Source: Triglochin maritima
Lineage: Eukaryota > Streptophyta > Magnoliopsida > Alismatales > Juncaginaceae
DNA length: 64,000 bases
Assembly (NCBI GenBank): GCA_963682175.1
Contig: OY821787.1
Span: 17,896,501-17,960,500, forward strand
Direction of reading: 5' to 3'
Of this stretch, positions 23,348 through 34,607 are shown piece after piece (the stretch's first letter is position 1; each line of letters opens with the position of its first letter). The translations under genes and the position numbers were made by a program. Below the pieces are notes generated by a model, which made no database searches, was not told where the DNA came from, and was given only the letters and a program-made list of their open reading frames with translations.

Positions 23348-25398
23348 TGAAGGGAATGTGTTCTAAAAGTTTTACTTTTAAATGTCAATTATTATGAATT
23401 GAATGAGAAATCATTTTGTTCCTTGTTTATGTTATTCGTCTTTTAGAAGTGTTAAGGAAGAGACTCTTGGTCCTTAACCGTAGAGCCCTAAAAGATATTG
23501 GTTTACACAAAACAAAAGATATTCGCAATCATGGTAATTAACATGGGACATTAATTACCGGGTTAAGATTGTCGTGTCGGTCGTAGATCATTGTAGCTCT
23601 ACAAGTGAGTGACAACACGGGTATGCAAAAGAGGAAAATATTACTTTTGTATACTAAATAGACCTAACAAGTAAAATATTATAGGAATGTGTTTATGTGT
23701 CATTAATATTTTACTGTGTCTTTGGTCCTTTGATATGAGACTTATATCCGATCGCTTAAGGAGTTCTTAATTAGACTAGTGTCTTGAGCTATCGATGAGT
23801 GTAGTGTAAAGGCATTAGTTGGTTAAGTATAACTTTCGTTGGAGAAGATAGTTAGTCAAAAGATTATCATTGCCCCTTTTAATTGAGTGATGATATTAGT
23901 GGGCCCCTTGATAAAGCAAAGTTGTAATGTGCACAATGTGATTTGAATTAAGTCACATATTTATAACTAGCTTAAAGAGATCAAGAAATGAATACTAATA
24001 CAAAGATGACACAATACTACTTTGTGTGTATTCTTAATATCATGAGGCAAGGGACGGACACAAATGGTGCACTCCATCACTAAATGGATCGGGTTTTGGT
24101 TCGAGTGGAATTAAGACATCTAACTAATTGGGAGCTATAATGTGTAGCTAGACACTGCTTATAGCTTGTGATATTAAGCTCTTAATATCACTGCCAACTT
24201 AGTTTAGATCCTCCCATAGGTCACACCACAAAACTGGGAAACAAGAAATGGGGATTTTGAGTTCATAAGATGTGTCGGGTTTCATGTAGAAAATATGACA
24301 AATGGGGTGAACAAGCAAAATCAAAATTATGTTATGATTAATAACATAATTAGAATCTAAATTAAATTCGTATGTGATGTAAATATTATGGGGTGTAATG
24401 ATTGATCATTACATAGGATAATATGTTACATAAGTTGTGAATTTACTACTAATCCCGAAATGTCAAATTTTGTAGGGGTTAAACCGAAATTTGACAAGTC
24501 TGCAGAACAGTGCTCCAACGGTCGACCGGTTAGCAGTAAACGGTCGACCGATCGGGCACGGTCGACCGGACATGTCTCGACCGATAACAAGGAATTTTCA
24601 TATGTTCGAACGGTCGACCGAATGTAATCGGTCGGTCGACCGAACATAGCGATTGAATAATTCCTGTTACGAACGGTCGACCGAGTTATTGAACGGTCGA
24701 CCGAAACCTGGTTAGAGCGGTCGACCGAACCTCCAAACGGTCGACCGGTCCAGACGGTTAATGCAGAATTAATTTAAGAATTAATTAGATCATGCATGGA
24801 ATTGCTCCATAATTGATTTAATTCGTGGCTAATATTATTTATTATTAAATAATGGATGGTTAGATGGAATTTTGCATGAAATCATGGGCAAGAGGTTACA
24901 CATGAATAGGTAATTTGGAGAGAACTTATAAATACAAGTTTATCTCATTACCTCCTTAATTCATTTTCATTGCTTTCTCATGCAAAAATTCTCTCCCCAT
25001 AATTCTCCACGAAAATTCCCTGATTCTTAAATTTAGTTTAGTTCTTAAGAGATCATCTTCTCAAGGGAATTAAAGAGGGGTTAGTAATTGGATTCTTAAC
25101 CCTATCGGATATTGAGAGACTAGCTTCCCTCTCTCCGATCTTGTTTAGAGTTTGGTGAATACTCGGAGGCATCCGGCGCAGCAAGGAGCATCCCCAACGT
25201 CTCCGAATCTTCAAGAAGTTTTAGAGAACTTCTAGGTATGAATTTCGGAGCCCATATTTGTTTTAATAATGTTTTGAAACTAGATATTGAAACAAATTGA
25301 TGCATGCATGAAATAAATCATAGAAAATTGTAAATTGATCCTTATTGTGCATAAAAAATTCGAAAATATACATGCATAATTAAACATGAAATTCTACA
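23348..25398 (+). repeat. C2 3' LTR
   Basis: 2051 bases, the same length as the 5' LTR, with only substitutions and compensating small changes. The nine-palindrome array is at 24518-24748. Ends ...AAATTCTACA, followed by the target duplication aattt. Confidence 0.95.
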
Positions 25399-25697
25399 AA
25401 TTTCGTGTGTGACTTCTATAGGGAACCTAGTGTGTGTTTGAGTAGTTTTTAGCTCAAGTATGCTCAATTACACAAAGTTCCTAAGACTCAAAGAAATACA
25501 AATTACATGTCTTCAAATGAGCTTGATTACATGTCTTGACTTGATTTCCTTTCTTCTTTGAGTCTTGATCACCTGTAGAGGTTAGCACAAAACAATATAT
25601 ATGCAATGCAACATGTGTGCTACTCTACATGATCATAATTAAGATTAGGTTGATAAATCATCAAAACATAAATTAAGGCCAAAAGGCCAACAAGGGT

Positions 25698-26620
25698 TAC
25701 GTTTTGCGGTGCAATTTTGATGATTTCCTCCATGTATCTCATAATGTAGTAACCACACTCTATATTACCAGTCCACTTATAGTACTACAAAGATATAAAT
25801 TAGCTAAATATATGTTCCATTACTTAACATAGTTAACAAAAATGGGAGAAAGTACTTACTCCCATTCCATGCCATGTTACTCCCACATTTTTTGTTTTTC
25901 TTATTCCACCTAACACTTTGTAAACCTTTGTTGCCCTGAGTAGCACAAGTTATTCAATACAAAGTCGATAATACTAATAAAAATACACAAATTACAAATA
26001 TGAGGATTAAAATGAACTTACAGATTTACAAGTTTCTTTATGGATTCCCTTGGTTTAGTGGACCCCAAAGGATCAAACCAATATGCTGAATTAGTTTCGG
26101 GGCATAGAACAACAAGCATCCAATGAGCTCTATTTATATATATAATTAGAAGTTTATTACAAAATAAAATTCCAATAACTTTGAATTAACAAATATACCT
26201 CTCATGATAAAGGAGCAGATACTATGTTTTGCCTTGTTCTTTCATGAGAAGCCCAAGCTCACCCGATTTATCGTCATTCCCGTATATAAAAGTAGATGGA
26301 CTCACAAATCCAAATACTTGATCATCGGGAAAGACTGACCTTCTGGCATCAAACGGTGTCTACAAGAGTAAAAATTACATTATATTATAATTACGATAAA
26401 AATTTTCAATACATTTCATCTTATACACAACAAAACACTTACTTCACTTGCACGTCGATAATCATGATACACAATTGTTACATCGCCAAGAACTGCATAA
26501 CATCCTCTTTGGCGAACTCTAAGAACATATTCACTCTGTTCTCATACTCATCACTCAATCGGTTTGAAAGAATCCACTCTCGATCCATTTCAATCTAAAC
26601 ATTAAGAAAAATGATAGTTA
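25698..26620 (-). pseudogene. CACTA-2 chimeric gene: transposase-associated domain joined to Ulp1-like protease
   Basis: Read on the minus strand. It begins near 26600 with MDREWILSNRLSDEYENRV and FLEFA, the transposase-associated domain (PF13963 type) that normally opens TNP2. It runs straight into KEDVMQFLAM, a part of the Ulp1-like gene seen in CACTA-1 at 56690. After introns come RAHWMLVVLCPETNSAYWFD with PLGST (about 26045-26130) and, near 25700-25790, NIECGYYTMRYMEEIIK. The His, Asp and Cys expected for a C48 cysteine protease are all present (Cys codon 25755-25757). A stop follows QFLAM. The fusion suggests a large internal deletion joined the first and second CACTA genes. The solo LTR interrupts it at 25693. 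Confidence 0.75.
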
Positions 26621-26639
26621 TTATTGAAGACAAGAAATA

Positions 26640-27230
26640 AAATTTCAATTTATAAGAAGGTGTTCGAAGATGAGAAGATCCGGAGACATGAAGATGAGAA
26701 AAGAATGACTCAGGAGAGAGGAGATGAAGTCCTTAATCTGGCGTGGGAATAGGGAAGGCTAGAAACCTAACTAAGCAATCAAGGCAAAATCAAGCCTAAA
26801 GTCAACTATAGGTCCTTAGCACTAGATGATACCTAACTTCGAGGTCCCACCGAGGACCACTAGTCTATAGGAAATCAAGAACCCGGAGGTTCCTAAAATC
26901 TCTACGAGACTAGATGGAAACAATGTTCAGACCATCAAGCTCTTAAACAGCTTCCTCTCCTTAATACGTCCGGAAATCCTAGGGGCCAACGTCTAAATTG
27001 ATTTTATTAAGAGTTTTTCATTATGTGGTTTTGGGCCAAGGAAATGGTGATGAAATCCCCCACCTCATCTCCTATAGGTGACTTCCTGTTAGGTGTTTTT
27101 TATACCTTAATCTAACAAACAACAAATACTTGCCTCACTCTTGTTCTAATGCAAGTCCTACTAACTAGTGCGTGCTTTTTAATGAATGATGAGTGAAAGA
27201 GATTACGTACCTTACACCAGCAATCTACTA
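26640..27230 (-). repeat. Captured fragment of a gypsy leader (G2/G3-like)
   Basis: The minus strand carries gatgaggtgggggatttcatcacc, then tttccttggccc, gacgttggcccctaggattt, cctcgaagttaggt and ctcctgagtcattcttt in the same order as the leaders of G3 (about 33880-34390) and G2 (about 46840-47340). No LTR or target duplication is attached. It is an old piece embedded in CACTA-2, more diverged than G2 is from G3. Confidence 0.7.
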
Positions 27231-27694
27231 CAGAAATTGTAAAATAAAATATAAATACGATGAATGGAAAGTCCTATATGATGAATGACTTAGCAAATAT
27301 TGTCTAATCTTTTGTTATAGGTTATTAAAGGCCAAGTTGCTTAAGGGGGTCGATGATTTATTAGAAACTAAACATAAATAAACATTTACCTAAACAAAAT
27401 AATTTTTCAACATTAATTAACATTTAACCAAACCAATTCATGAACGAAATTGAATTGTTTATGTTTATCAAGTTTTCAATTGTTTATGTCCTAAATTTAA
27501 AATTTTCATGTCAAACTAGAACATGGCTTGGTTTAAAAAATCCAATCATAATAATTAGCTTCACAATTTTGCAAAAACAACCAACAAAACGCCCAAGCAA
27601 TCATCAACATAAGAAGAGACATGAAATTAGGCTTAATTATCAAAACCCAACGCAAGCAACCAAAGGGAACTAAATGAGAGCTCATTTGTTACTC
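27231..27694. other. AT-rich CACTA-2 interior, nothing recognised
   Basis: No coding match, repeat or terminal motif that I can support. A + frame of 77 codons at 27440 has no recognisable content. Confidence 0.4.
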
Positions 27695-27699
27695 ATAAA

Positions 27700-30615
27700 T
27701 GTTAGGATCTATGGCCCTCTAATCACTAGATAAATTGCGGAATAAAACACTAATTGAAGGATTAAGAATGAGACAATTGCAAACCACAAAATCGTCAACA
27801 CCGGAGTTTAGAGAGGTTTGGCATTGCACCCCGGTCCTAGTCCTCCTCACAAGCCTCGCTTACGGTTCCACTAACTGATCTCCGTTCTGGGCCGAGATCA
27901 AATCCGTTTACAACACCGAGCCTCGCGAACAATCCACACCTCATTTGTGTCTTCTCTCACAACCCGAGAGGGAGCTTCCTCGAAGCTTTACAACACTTGG
28001 TGATTATTGAATATGGAAATTGAATCACAATCTAACTAACACTCTATACTTGAGCACTCTTGGATATTGATATGGAAGGGATATGCAAGTGGTGAAGTTT
28101 TGGCTTGAGTGTAGAAGAATGAGAGCTTGAAGATGAAGAGGATTTGGCTTTGAGTATATGATAGATAGGAAGTGTTCAAGAGCTCTAAAACCAACAAATG
28201 GGATCTTATTCATAAGCCTTCAAGCTCTACTAGCTGTTTGGGAGTTGGTCGGGGAAATGGACCAATGAGAAGCAAGATGTGAAATAAGCTCGAGTAGATT
28301 TTAGACCAGGTTTGGTTGACTGTTCATGTAATGGTCGTCCGAGACACTACAAATGGATTGGTCTGAACTAAGCATATGGTTGACCGAATAAAGTTCGGAT
28401 CACCGTTCACCAACGTCCAGTAACTATTTTCAATTTTGCCCTATTTAATTTCGGTTAACCGAATTCCATTCGGTTCACCGTACCAAGGTGGACAGTAAGA
28501 TTGGTTGGGCTCTGATTACTCAAGTTTGGTTGACCGTGTATACTTCGGTAGACCGAAGTTAGAGCGAATTTTGCGCTGATAGTTAAAGATCAAATAGTCG
28601 TTGGGTGCAACGGTAAAGTGTCCCGTGTAAATAGTTGTTGGGCGCCTAAAGCCAAGAAGGAATCGGTTGATCAATATGAATTCGGTCATCCAAATTAGTA
28701 CAAGTCAATTGGACTCTGTAGACTCCATTCAAATATGACCGTTGGAGCAAAGTCCAAAACCGGTCCAGGGCTATTCGATCGATCGAAGGTGCTTCCGTGT
28801 TCCATCAGGGCAATTCCAGAGAACATCCTAAGGTCTATGATTGACATCATATCATGCATATATTTGTGTCTTATATCCTTTATTCTTAGCATAAGCAATG
28901 TTACGTAACAAGTTTTGTGTTTAAGTTTCAGGAATAAATAGGTTTGAGAAGAAGAGACTCAATAAGGACTTAAAAGCAAGAAAAATGACTAAGTTGCAAG
29001 ACTTGTGGACTGAGATGCAAGGGAGAGGGACCCAGATGTAAAACCAAAAGGACCACTGAGCAAATGAAGAAACTCCACACCATCATGAGGAGTATTTTGG
29101 CAATTCGATTCGAGCCAAAACTCCAACAACCAACTCGGGTGCATCAAACATGAAGAAATCAAGCCAGACAACCCCACTCCAAATCCAGACCCAATCCAGA
29201 GTATATAGACCGCCAATTGGAGGTTGGTTCTTCATCGGATCCGATAAGATTATGGCGGGTCATGTATTAGTGTTTTATGTCTATTTTTAGTAGTGCATTA
29301 GTCCCACATTGGGGGATTGTCCCCGATTGTCTTTTTCTATGACTATAAATAGAACTCTTCCTTCTCCTTTGTATTTACTCATTGCTTGGTGGCATTCTTT
29401 ATACTTAGAGTAAGCCTTGGAGAAAAACTCAAGTGGAGAAGAATGCTACTTGTAATGTGAGTCATGTAAATAAAATAATTTTTTAGTTTTTTTTTATGTT
29501 GTCTCTTCTTTTAATTCTTGCATGCTTAGTTAATTTCATTTGTCTTAATCTTCGTAGAATTAATTAGCATGTCTACTTTTCCTATCTTAATTAGTTTAAT
29601 TTTGTTTTGTCTTATTTTGATGAGTAGTGAGTAGTTTCATCCCCCTTTGGGGGTGGAGTTGATGTTTATACATGTCATGTAGTATGTAATGAATGTTATA
29701 TGTTGTATGTGAGAAATGTAACTATGCTTCTTTGAATGAAAGAGAATACTTAACTTGATGGTTTCTGCCAAAATCTTTAGGTACATTCCATGCTTGTTTA
29801 GGTTCTTAATAACAAACTTGTTCATGCTCATATTAATCACTTAGGTTAGTGATTTGGATGATAGGACTTGCCATGAGGTACTTCTTATGCATAGCAACAC
29901 TACATACACTTGTGCTTTATTGAATGCATTCATCACCACTTATTTCATGTGTACACACACTCCACCACTTAGGGGTTTTCATTCTCGATTTCCAGCTTGC
30001 TTTTATTAGTCACTTAGTTTACTTTTATTTCATCTCATGCTTTCATCTTCTTTGTTTGTTTCGTGCTAGTTTAGCGTATTAGTTTAGTTTAATCAATCTC
30101 TTCTCCCCTCTTTTTCCCACTTACCTTCAAACGAACCAGAGTCGACACACCTCCCTGTGGATCGACTCGTATTTGCCATGTCTTCACCAACGCCGTGCAC
30201 TTGCGGCATTTAAAACGAACACATCAGTCTACTGATAGGAAGGATTTGGGTAACCGATAGGTATTCGATGGACCGAACAAGAAATGTTTAGGTTGTCCGT
30301 GAAGGGTTCGGTTTACTAAATCTTGATAGGACAGAATCCTAGTGCTTAAGCTTACATAAAACCTATAGACTCAATAAATATAAAATTACATGTCTTAGTC
30401 CAAAGATTTGATTACAAGTCTTTAGTCTTGATGTCTTTGTCCTAATGCTCTTTTTCTTGATTATCTTGATCAACCTATTAATATGATTACAAGTATACAC
30501 AAATGTATGCAATGCATGTAATCATGTTTGCTCACTTTGATTTATTAGGTTGATTGATTAAGATTAGATTGATTAATCATCAAAATTAATATAGATTAAG
30601 GCCAAAAAGCCAACA
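27700..30615 (-). repeat. C3 3' LTR, split by a solo gypsy LTR
   Basis: Starts TGTTAGGATCTATGGCC and ends GGCCAAAAAGCCAACA. The two halves, 27700-28837 and 30232-30615, align with 52650-54172 throughout. At about 28310-28760 it has many degenerate forms of the GGTCGACC motif (ggttgaccg, ggttcaccg). Confidence 0.9.
28838..30226 (+). mobile_element. Solo LTR of a G3-like gypsy element
   Basis: 1389 bases, TGATTGACATCATATC to AAAACGAACACATCA, with a perfect target duplication gtcta (28833-28837 and 30227-30231). The uninterrupted site is present in the other C3 LTR near 53787 (aaggtctactgatggg), which acts as an empty-site control. It has tataaata at 29344-29351 and a decayed form of the G2/G3 palindrome (gaccgccaattggaggtt, about 29208). 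No internal sequence, so the element was reduced by LTR recombination. Confidence 0.95.
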
Positions 30616-31536
30616 ATCTTCCTCTTTTTGTTGATGGCAAACCTATATCTTAATGCTTGAGTTTCAATTTAAATTCTCCGCTTTTCTATATGATTGCTCC
30701 TTCTTCATATATGTAAAATATGCATGTATAAGATACTCCCCCTAACAATATGCATAGTATGAGTGAATTGAAGCTCAATCTTATCATTCTCCCCCTTTTG
30801 ACATCAATCAAATGCAAAAAGTAAAAGCATATGATGCAAAGGTTAGGATTACACAATTCTCCTCCTTAAGTAGATGATATAACATTATATGCTCCCCATA
30901 TCACTGAGGCCTAAAAAGTAATATAGTATGTTATTAATTAAGCATGTAATAACCCTATATTAGAACCAATTGTTAAAGTTAAGAAGATAGAAAATGTCAC
31001 CCAATCTTTAGATCCTCGATTTGGTATTGGTTCCAATCTCTGTTCGATAGTGACAACGACTTTATGAATTCGATCTAAATGATTTCCTTGAAGCTTGGAA
31101 TCAATTTTTTCTTTCTTGAGCCGATCACTACCGATCCTCTTCCTTCTAGGTACCTATAAGTGAAGATTTTTGTACCCAAACAACCTTGGGTCCTTTGACA
31201 TTAGTTTTTCATACCCAAACCATTTTGGCGTAAGGTGCCCAAACACTTGAGAAACTTTTATTCACAAAGAAATGCTTTCCATTCAATGTAGTATGAATAA
31301 CATGGTTTTCGTAGTTGTTAACATAATTGCCTAAACCATGCTTATTTAAAGATTGTCTTTGACTACCAATAAGTCTATCACGTATTTTCTATGCATTTGT
31401 GAATCTTTCAAGATCTTTTTGTAATTGAACAATTTTAGCAATTAGATCTTTAATATCATCACTACATGAAGGTTTTCCATTTAGAGTTGCAATTTCATCA
31501 ATCAAATGAGTGTTCTTTGATGCAATTTTATCATGA
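30616..31536 (-). other. C3 3' region with multiple polypurine tracts
   Basis: The minus strand has aaaaagaggaag directly inside the LTR, and further copies caaaagggggag (30789-30800), gttagggggagta (about 30740-30752) and tggggagca (about 30889). Multiple polypurine tracts upstream of the 3' LTR are a described trait of Sireviruses. No open frame of note. Confidence 0.65.
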
Positions 31537-31962
31537 CTAACAAACAATTTCTTTTTTCTCATTCATTATAGATTCAATTTGACATTGTAGCTCAATGATT
31601 TTCTTTCTAGCTAGTTTTTTCTTTTCACAAATTTTCTCGAAATTCTCAAGCAATTCATTGAATTCACTTTGAAGTTCATTATATGAATTTGAATGATTTG
31701 AATCAATTGAATTGCGACTAGAGCAAGAAGATACTTTACTATCTTCATCTTCTATTGCCATGAAGCACATCGAGGCAAATTCACCTTCAATTGATGAAGA
31801 TGATGAATCGTCCCAAGTTGCTCTGAGAGATTTCTTCTTCTTTTCTTTTCTCCTTTCTTTTTCTTGTTTGAGGAACTCCTTGAATTGTTGGGTTGCCAAC
31901 TGTTCAATGCCACTATCTCCTTTGTTGGGGACGATGTGTAACCCCAAAGATTTCTAGGCTCC
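31537..31962 (-). pseudogene. C3 gag, C-terminal part
   Basis: The minus-strand frame reads KEFLKQEKERRKEKKKKSL, a Ser run, then CFMAIEDEDSKVSS and a heptad-rich stretch LQSEFNELLENFEKICEKKK likely to form a coiled coil. This arrangement (lysine-rich segment, CFMA, coiled coil) is common in Sirevirus gag. A TAG precedes it a few codons after the G3 insertion point. No zinc knuckle or protease follows; the frame ends in a stop at 31537. Confidence 0.75.
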
Positions 31963-31967
31963 GTTCT

Positions 31968-33380
31968 TGATTGACATCATTTCATGCTCATATTTGTATC
32001 TTATATCCATTATCTTTCACCTAAATAATGCTATGTTACGAGTTTTATGTTTAGTTTTCAGGAATAATTAGGTTTGAAGAGATGAAGCATAAAAGGACCC
32101 AAAAGCTGGGAAAAAGGACTGGATTGTGAGATCTGGGGACCAAGATGCAAAGGAGAAGGACCTGATCGTAAGACAGAGGGACCTAAGAGTAAAACTGAAT
32201 ACTTCACACCATTATGGGGAGTATTTTGACAATTCTATTCCGGTCGGAGCTCCAACATGCGAAATAGATGCATCAAATACCAACAAAGCCTTCCAGAAAA
32301 GCCCACAAGAAATTCCAGAGCGATCCGGACACTGTAGACCGCTAATTAGCGGTCCAAGACCGCTAATTGGCGGTCACTTTTGGCCCAAATGCGCTCAAAT
32401 TTCTCCTGGACTTGTATTAATGTTCGTTTAGGCTAGTTTTGGTGTTTGTTTAGTCCCACATCGGGGGATTGTCCCGGTTTGCCTTTTTCCATGGCTCTAA
32501 ATAGAACTCTTCACCTTCCATTGTAATCACTCCATATTTTAAGTGGTTATTCTTCCTACTAGAAGTGAGGCCTTGAAACACACACTAAAGTAGGAGGATG
32601 CTACTTTTAATGTGAGTCATTTTATCAATAAAGTTTTGTGTTTCTTTCATTGTTTATTTTATGCTTCTTTTATTGTTTGTGCATGTTTTAGTTTAATCGT
32701 CTTTTAATTCTAGCTTAGTTTTAATATGCTTTCTTTCCATAGTTTAATAATTAGTGTAATGTTTAGTGAGTAGTTCCATCCCCTTTGGGGGGTGGAGTAG
32801 ATGTGCATACATGCATTAGAGAATGGGATGAATGCTTTATTTTTGATGTGTTGATAAAACATGAATGTATGCTTGCTTGTTTAGGATAGAATTTATAACT
32901 TGATGAGTTTTGCCAAAATGATTAGACACCTCTCATGCTTGTTTAGGTTCTGAAATAAACACCTTGCATATGTAAATGTTAATCAACTAAGTTGGTGAAT
33001 AGATTGATAGGTTTTGCCATAACATTTAGACACTTCCTATGCTTGATAAACACCACCTTCATGTGCTTAAAGAATGTATTCTACACCCACCTCTTTGCTT
33101 GTGTGCACTCACTCCACCCCTTAGGGGTTTTCCATTCCTGAAATTCCAGCATTCTTGTTTTGTTCTTAGCTTAGTTCTTATTTCATCGTTTGTTTGCTTC
33201 TTTCACATTTCATACTTCTTAGAGTAGTTTAGTGTAGAGTAGCGTAAACAACTTTCTCCCCTATTTTTCGCCACTTGATTTCGTACAAGCAAGAGACTAC
33301 TCACCTCCCTGAGGACGACCCGTACTTGCCACCGCTTCATCGCGGCCGTGCACTTGCGGTTTAATATAAAAAGTTCAACA
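31968..33380 (+). repeat. G3 5' LTR
   Basis: TGATTGACATCATTTC ... AAAGTTCAACA. It has the palindrome pair at 32337-32375. The TATA region reads ctctaaata at 32495-32503 where the 3' LTR has ctataaata. Confidence 0.95.
32337..32375. repeat. Palindrome pair in G3 5' LTR
   Basis: gaccgctaattagcggtc (32337-32354) is a perfect 18-base palindrome. gaccgctaattggcggtc (32358-32375) has one mismatch. The pair recurs in the 3' LTR (39555-39593) and in altered form in the leader (33539-33577) and in G2. Confidence 0.9.
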
Positions 33381-33386
33381 AGTTTT

Positions 33387-33404
33387 TGGCGCCGTTGCCG
33401 GGGA
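33387..33404 (+). other. G3 primer-binding site (tRNA-Asp)
   Basis: TGGCGCCGTTGCCGGGGA, complementary to the 3' end of plant tRNA-Asp, six bases after the 5' LTR. This is the usual primer of Athila-type elements. Confidence 0.9.
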
Positions 33405-34607
33405 GGTGCCAGTCCAGACTCTTGTTTGGACGATTCGAGTGGATTTAATTTGTGTGTTGTAGTTTTTCTTTGTTTCAGGAGACTGGGAATAACAAGTGGA
33501 GGCTACTGGAGAAATGTCCAGACGACCTGAGCACTTCAGACCGCCAATCAGCGGTCTGAGACCGCTAATCAGCGGTCTGGTGAGCTCTGTTCATCTTTTA
33601 ATTTCTTGCTGTTGTTTCTCTAAATGATCTAGTTATCTGGGACTCAATTTGGCATGTTTTGACTTATAGTTCGTTCCCAGATCAATAATCAAACCTCCTT
33701 TAAGCAACTTGGACCCTAAAACTCAAAGCAAAAGATTAGGCATTCATTCTTGTTTAGGTCATGCATCATGTATGTGACTTAGGCATTTAGATTGTCTTTT
33801 ATCTTAGCTTTATTTTCTGTTGCTGAGAGCTGGCGTGAGGTACGCACCTTCTACTCTCATTCATGCATTTCGTATGAACATGCATTAGTTAGTAGGAAGT
33901 GCATTGCAACAAGTGTGAGTTGAGCGTTGTTTGGAGAGTTGATTGCTAGATTTAGGACTCCAAAACGCTACTAAGGAGGGGCTGTCCCATAAAAGATAAG
34001 GTGGGGGATTTCATCACCCTTTCCTTCGCCCCACAAACCACACTAATAAAGAGCCTAATTTTTAAAATCAAGTAGACATTGGCCTTAAGGAATTCGGACG
34101 CATTAGGAGAGTGATCCGGTCCCGACCGTCATGACCTGATCGGCGTTGCCCACTTTGTCGATAGTAGGAGAGACGAGATCCCCGGATCTTGGCTCACTTG
34201 CTGGGCTTTGTGGTCCTCGTCGTAGGGAGGTGAGGCGTGTTGAGGCCGTGTGACCTCGCAGTTAGGCGTCGTCTAGCTGTAAGGACCTATAGCGACATTA
34301 GAATTGCTTGAGCCTTGTTTGCTTGTGTGCTTCTACCTGTACCCATCCGCCGTAGCATAAGGACTTCTTCCCTTCTCTCCTGAGTCATTCTTTCTCTCCT
34401 GTGTTCCCCCGTCTTCTCCTCTACGCACATTCTTTGTTAGAAAAAAAAAGAAAATTTTTTTTTTTGTTTTGTTTGTGTGCACCTTTGTGCATGCTTTCGT
34501 GGACACGAGACGAGAGTGGTCGTTTGACGAGGAGCGTTGTCAATCCGGCTTCGGTCATCGATTTCTCGACACCTCCCTCCTCTCGTGTCGCACGTAGTCC
34601 GGGTTCA
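33405..34607 (+). other. G3 leader
   Basis: Long untranslated leader, closely similar in order to the G2 leader (46367-47475). It holds the leader palindrome pair at 33539-33577 and conserved blocks: taaggtgggggatttcatcacc (about 33998), tgacctgatcggcgttgcc (34133) and aggtgaggcgtg (34227). Confidence 0.8.

Larger units (their letters stand above)
15585..25398 (+). mobile_element. C2: nearly complete Ty1/copia element
   Basis: Flanked by the perfect target duplication aattt (15580-15584 and 25399-25403). The two LTRs are each 2051 bases (15585-17635 and 23348-25398). The tRNA-Met primer site follows the first; the polypurine tract caagtgggagat precedes the second. Between them lie a 1.5 kb leader and gag, protease, integrase, reverse transcriptase and RNase H in copia order. 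Two single-base deletions and one stop codon break pol. I count about three dozen LTR differences by eye, under 2%, so the insertion is fairly recent. Lineage within copia (Tork, TAR or a neighbour) is not settled here. Confidence 0.95.
14338..25692. mobile_element. Solo LTR of a Sirevirus-like copia, split by C2
   Basis: Starts TGTAGGATTGTATGGGCC and ends ...AAGGCCAAAAGGCCAACA. With C2 (15585-25398) removed it is about 1.54 kb, close to the 1522-1523 bases of the C3 LTRs, which share its start block (ctctaatcac), gaggttcgg, cttgcaagctccgctc and end block (ttaaggccaaaa-gccaaca). Flanks agggc (14333-14337) and agggt (25693-25697) are a target duplication with one mismatch. No internal region is present, so it is a solo LTR. 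It interrupts an exon of the CACTA-2 Ulp1-like gene. Confidence 0.8.
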
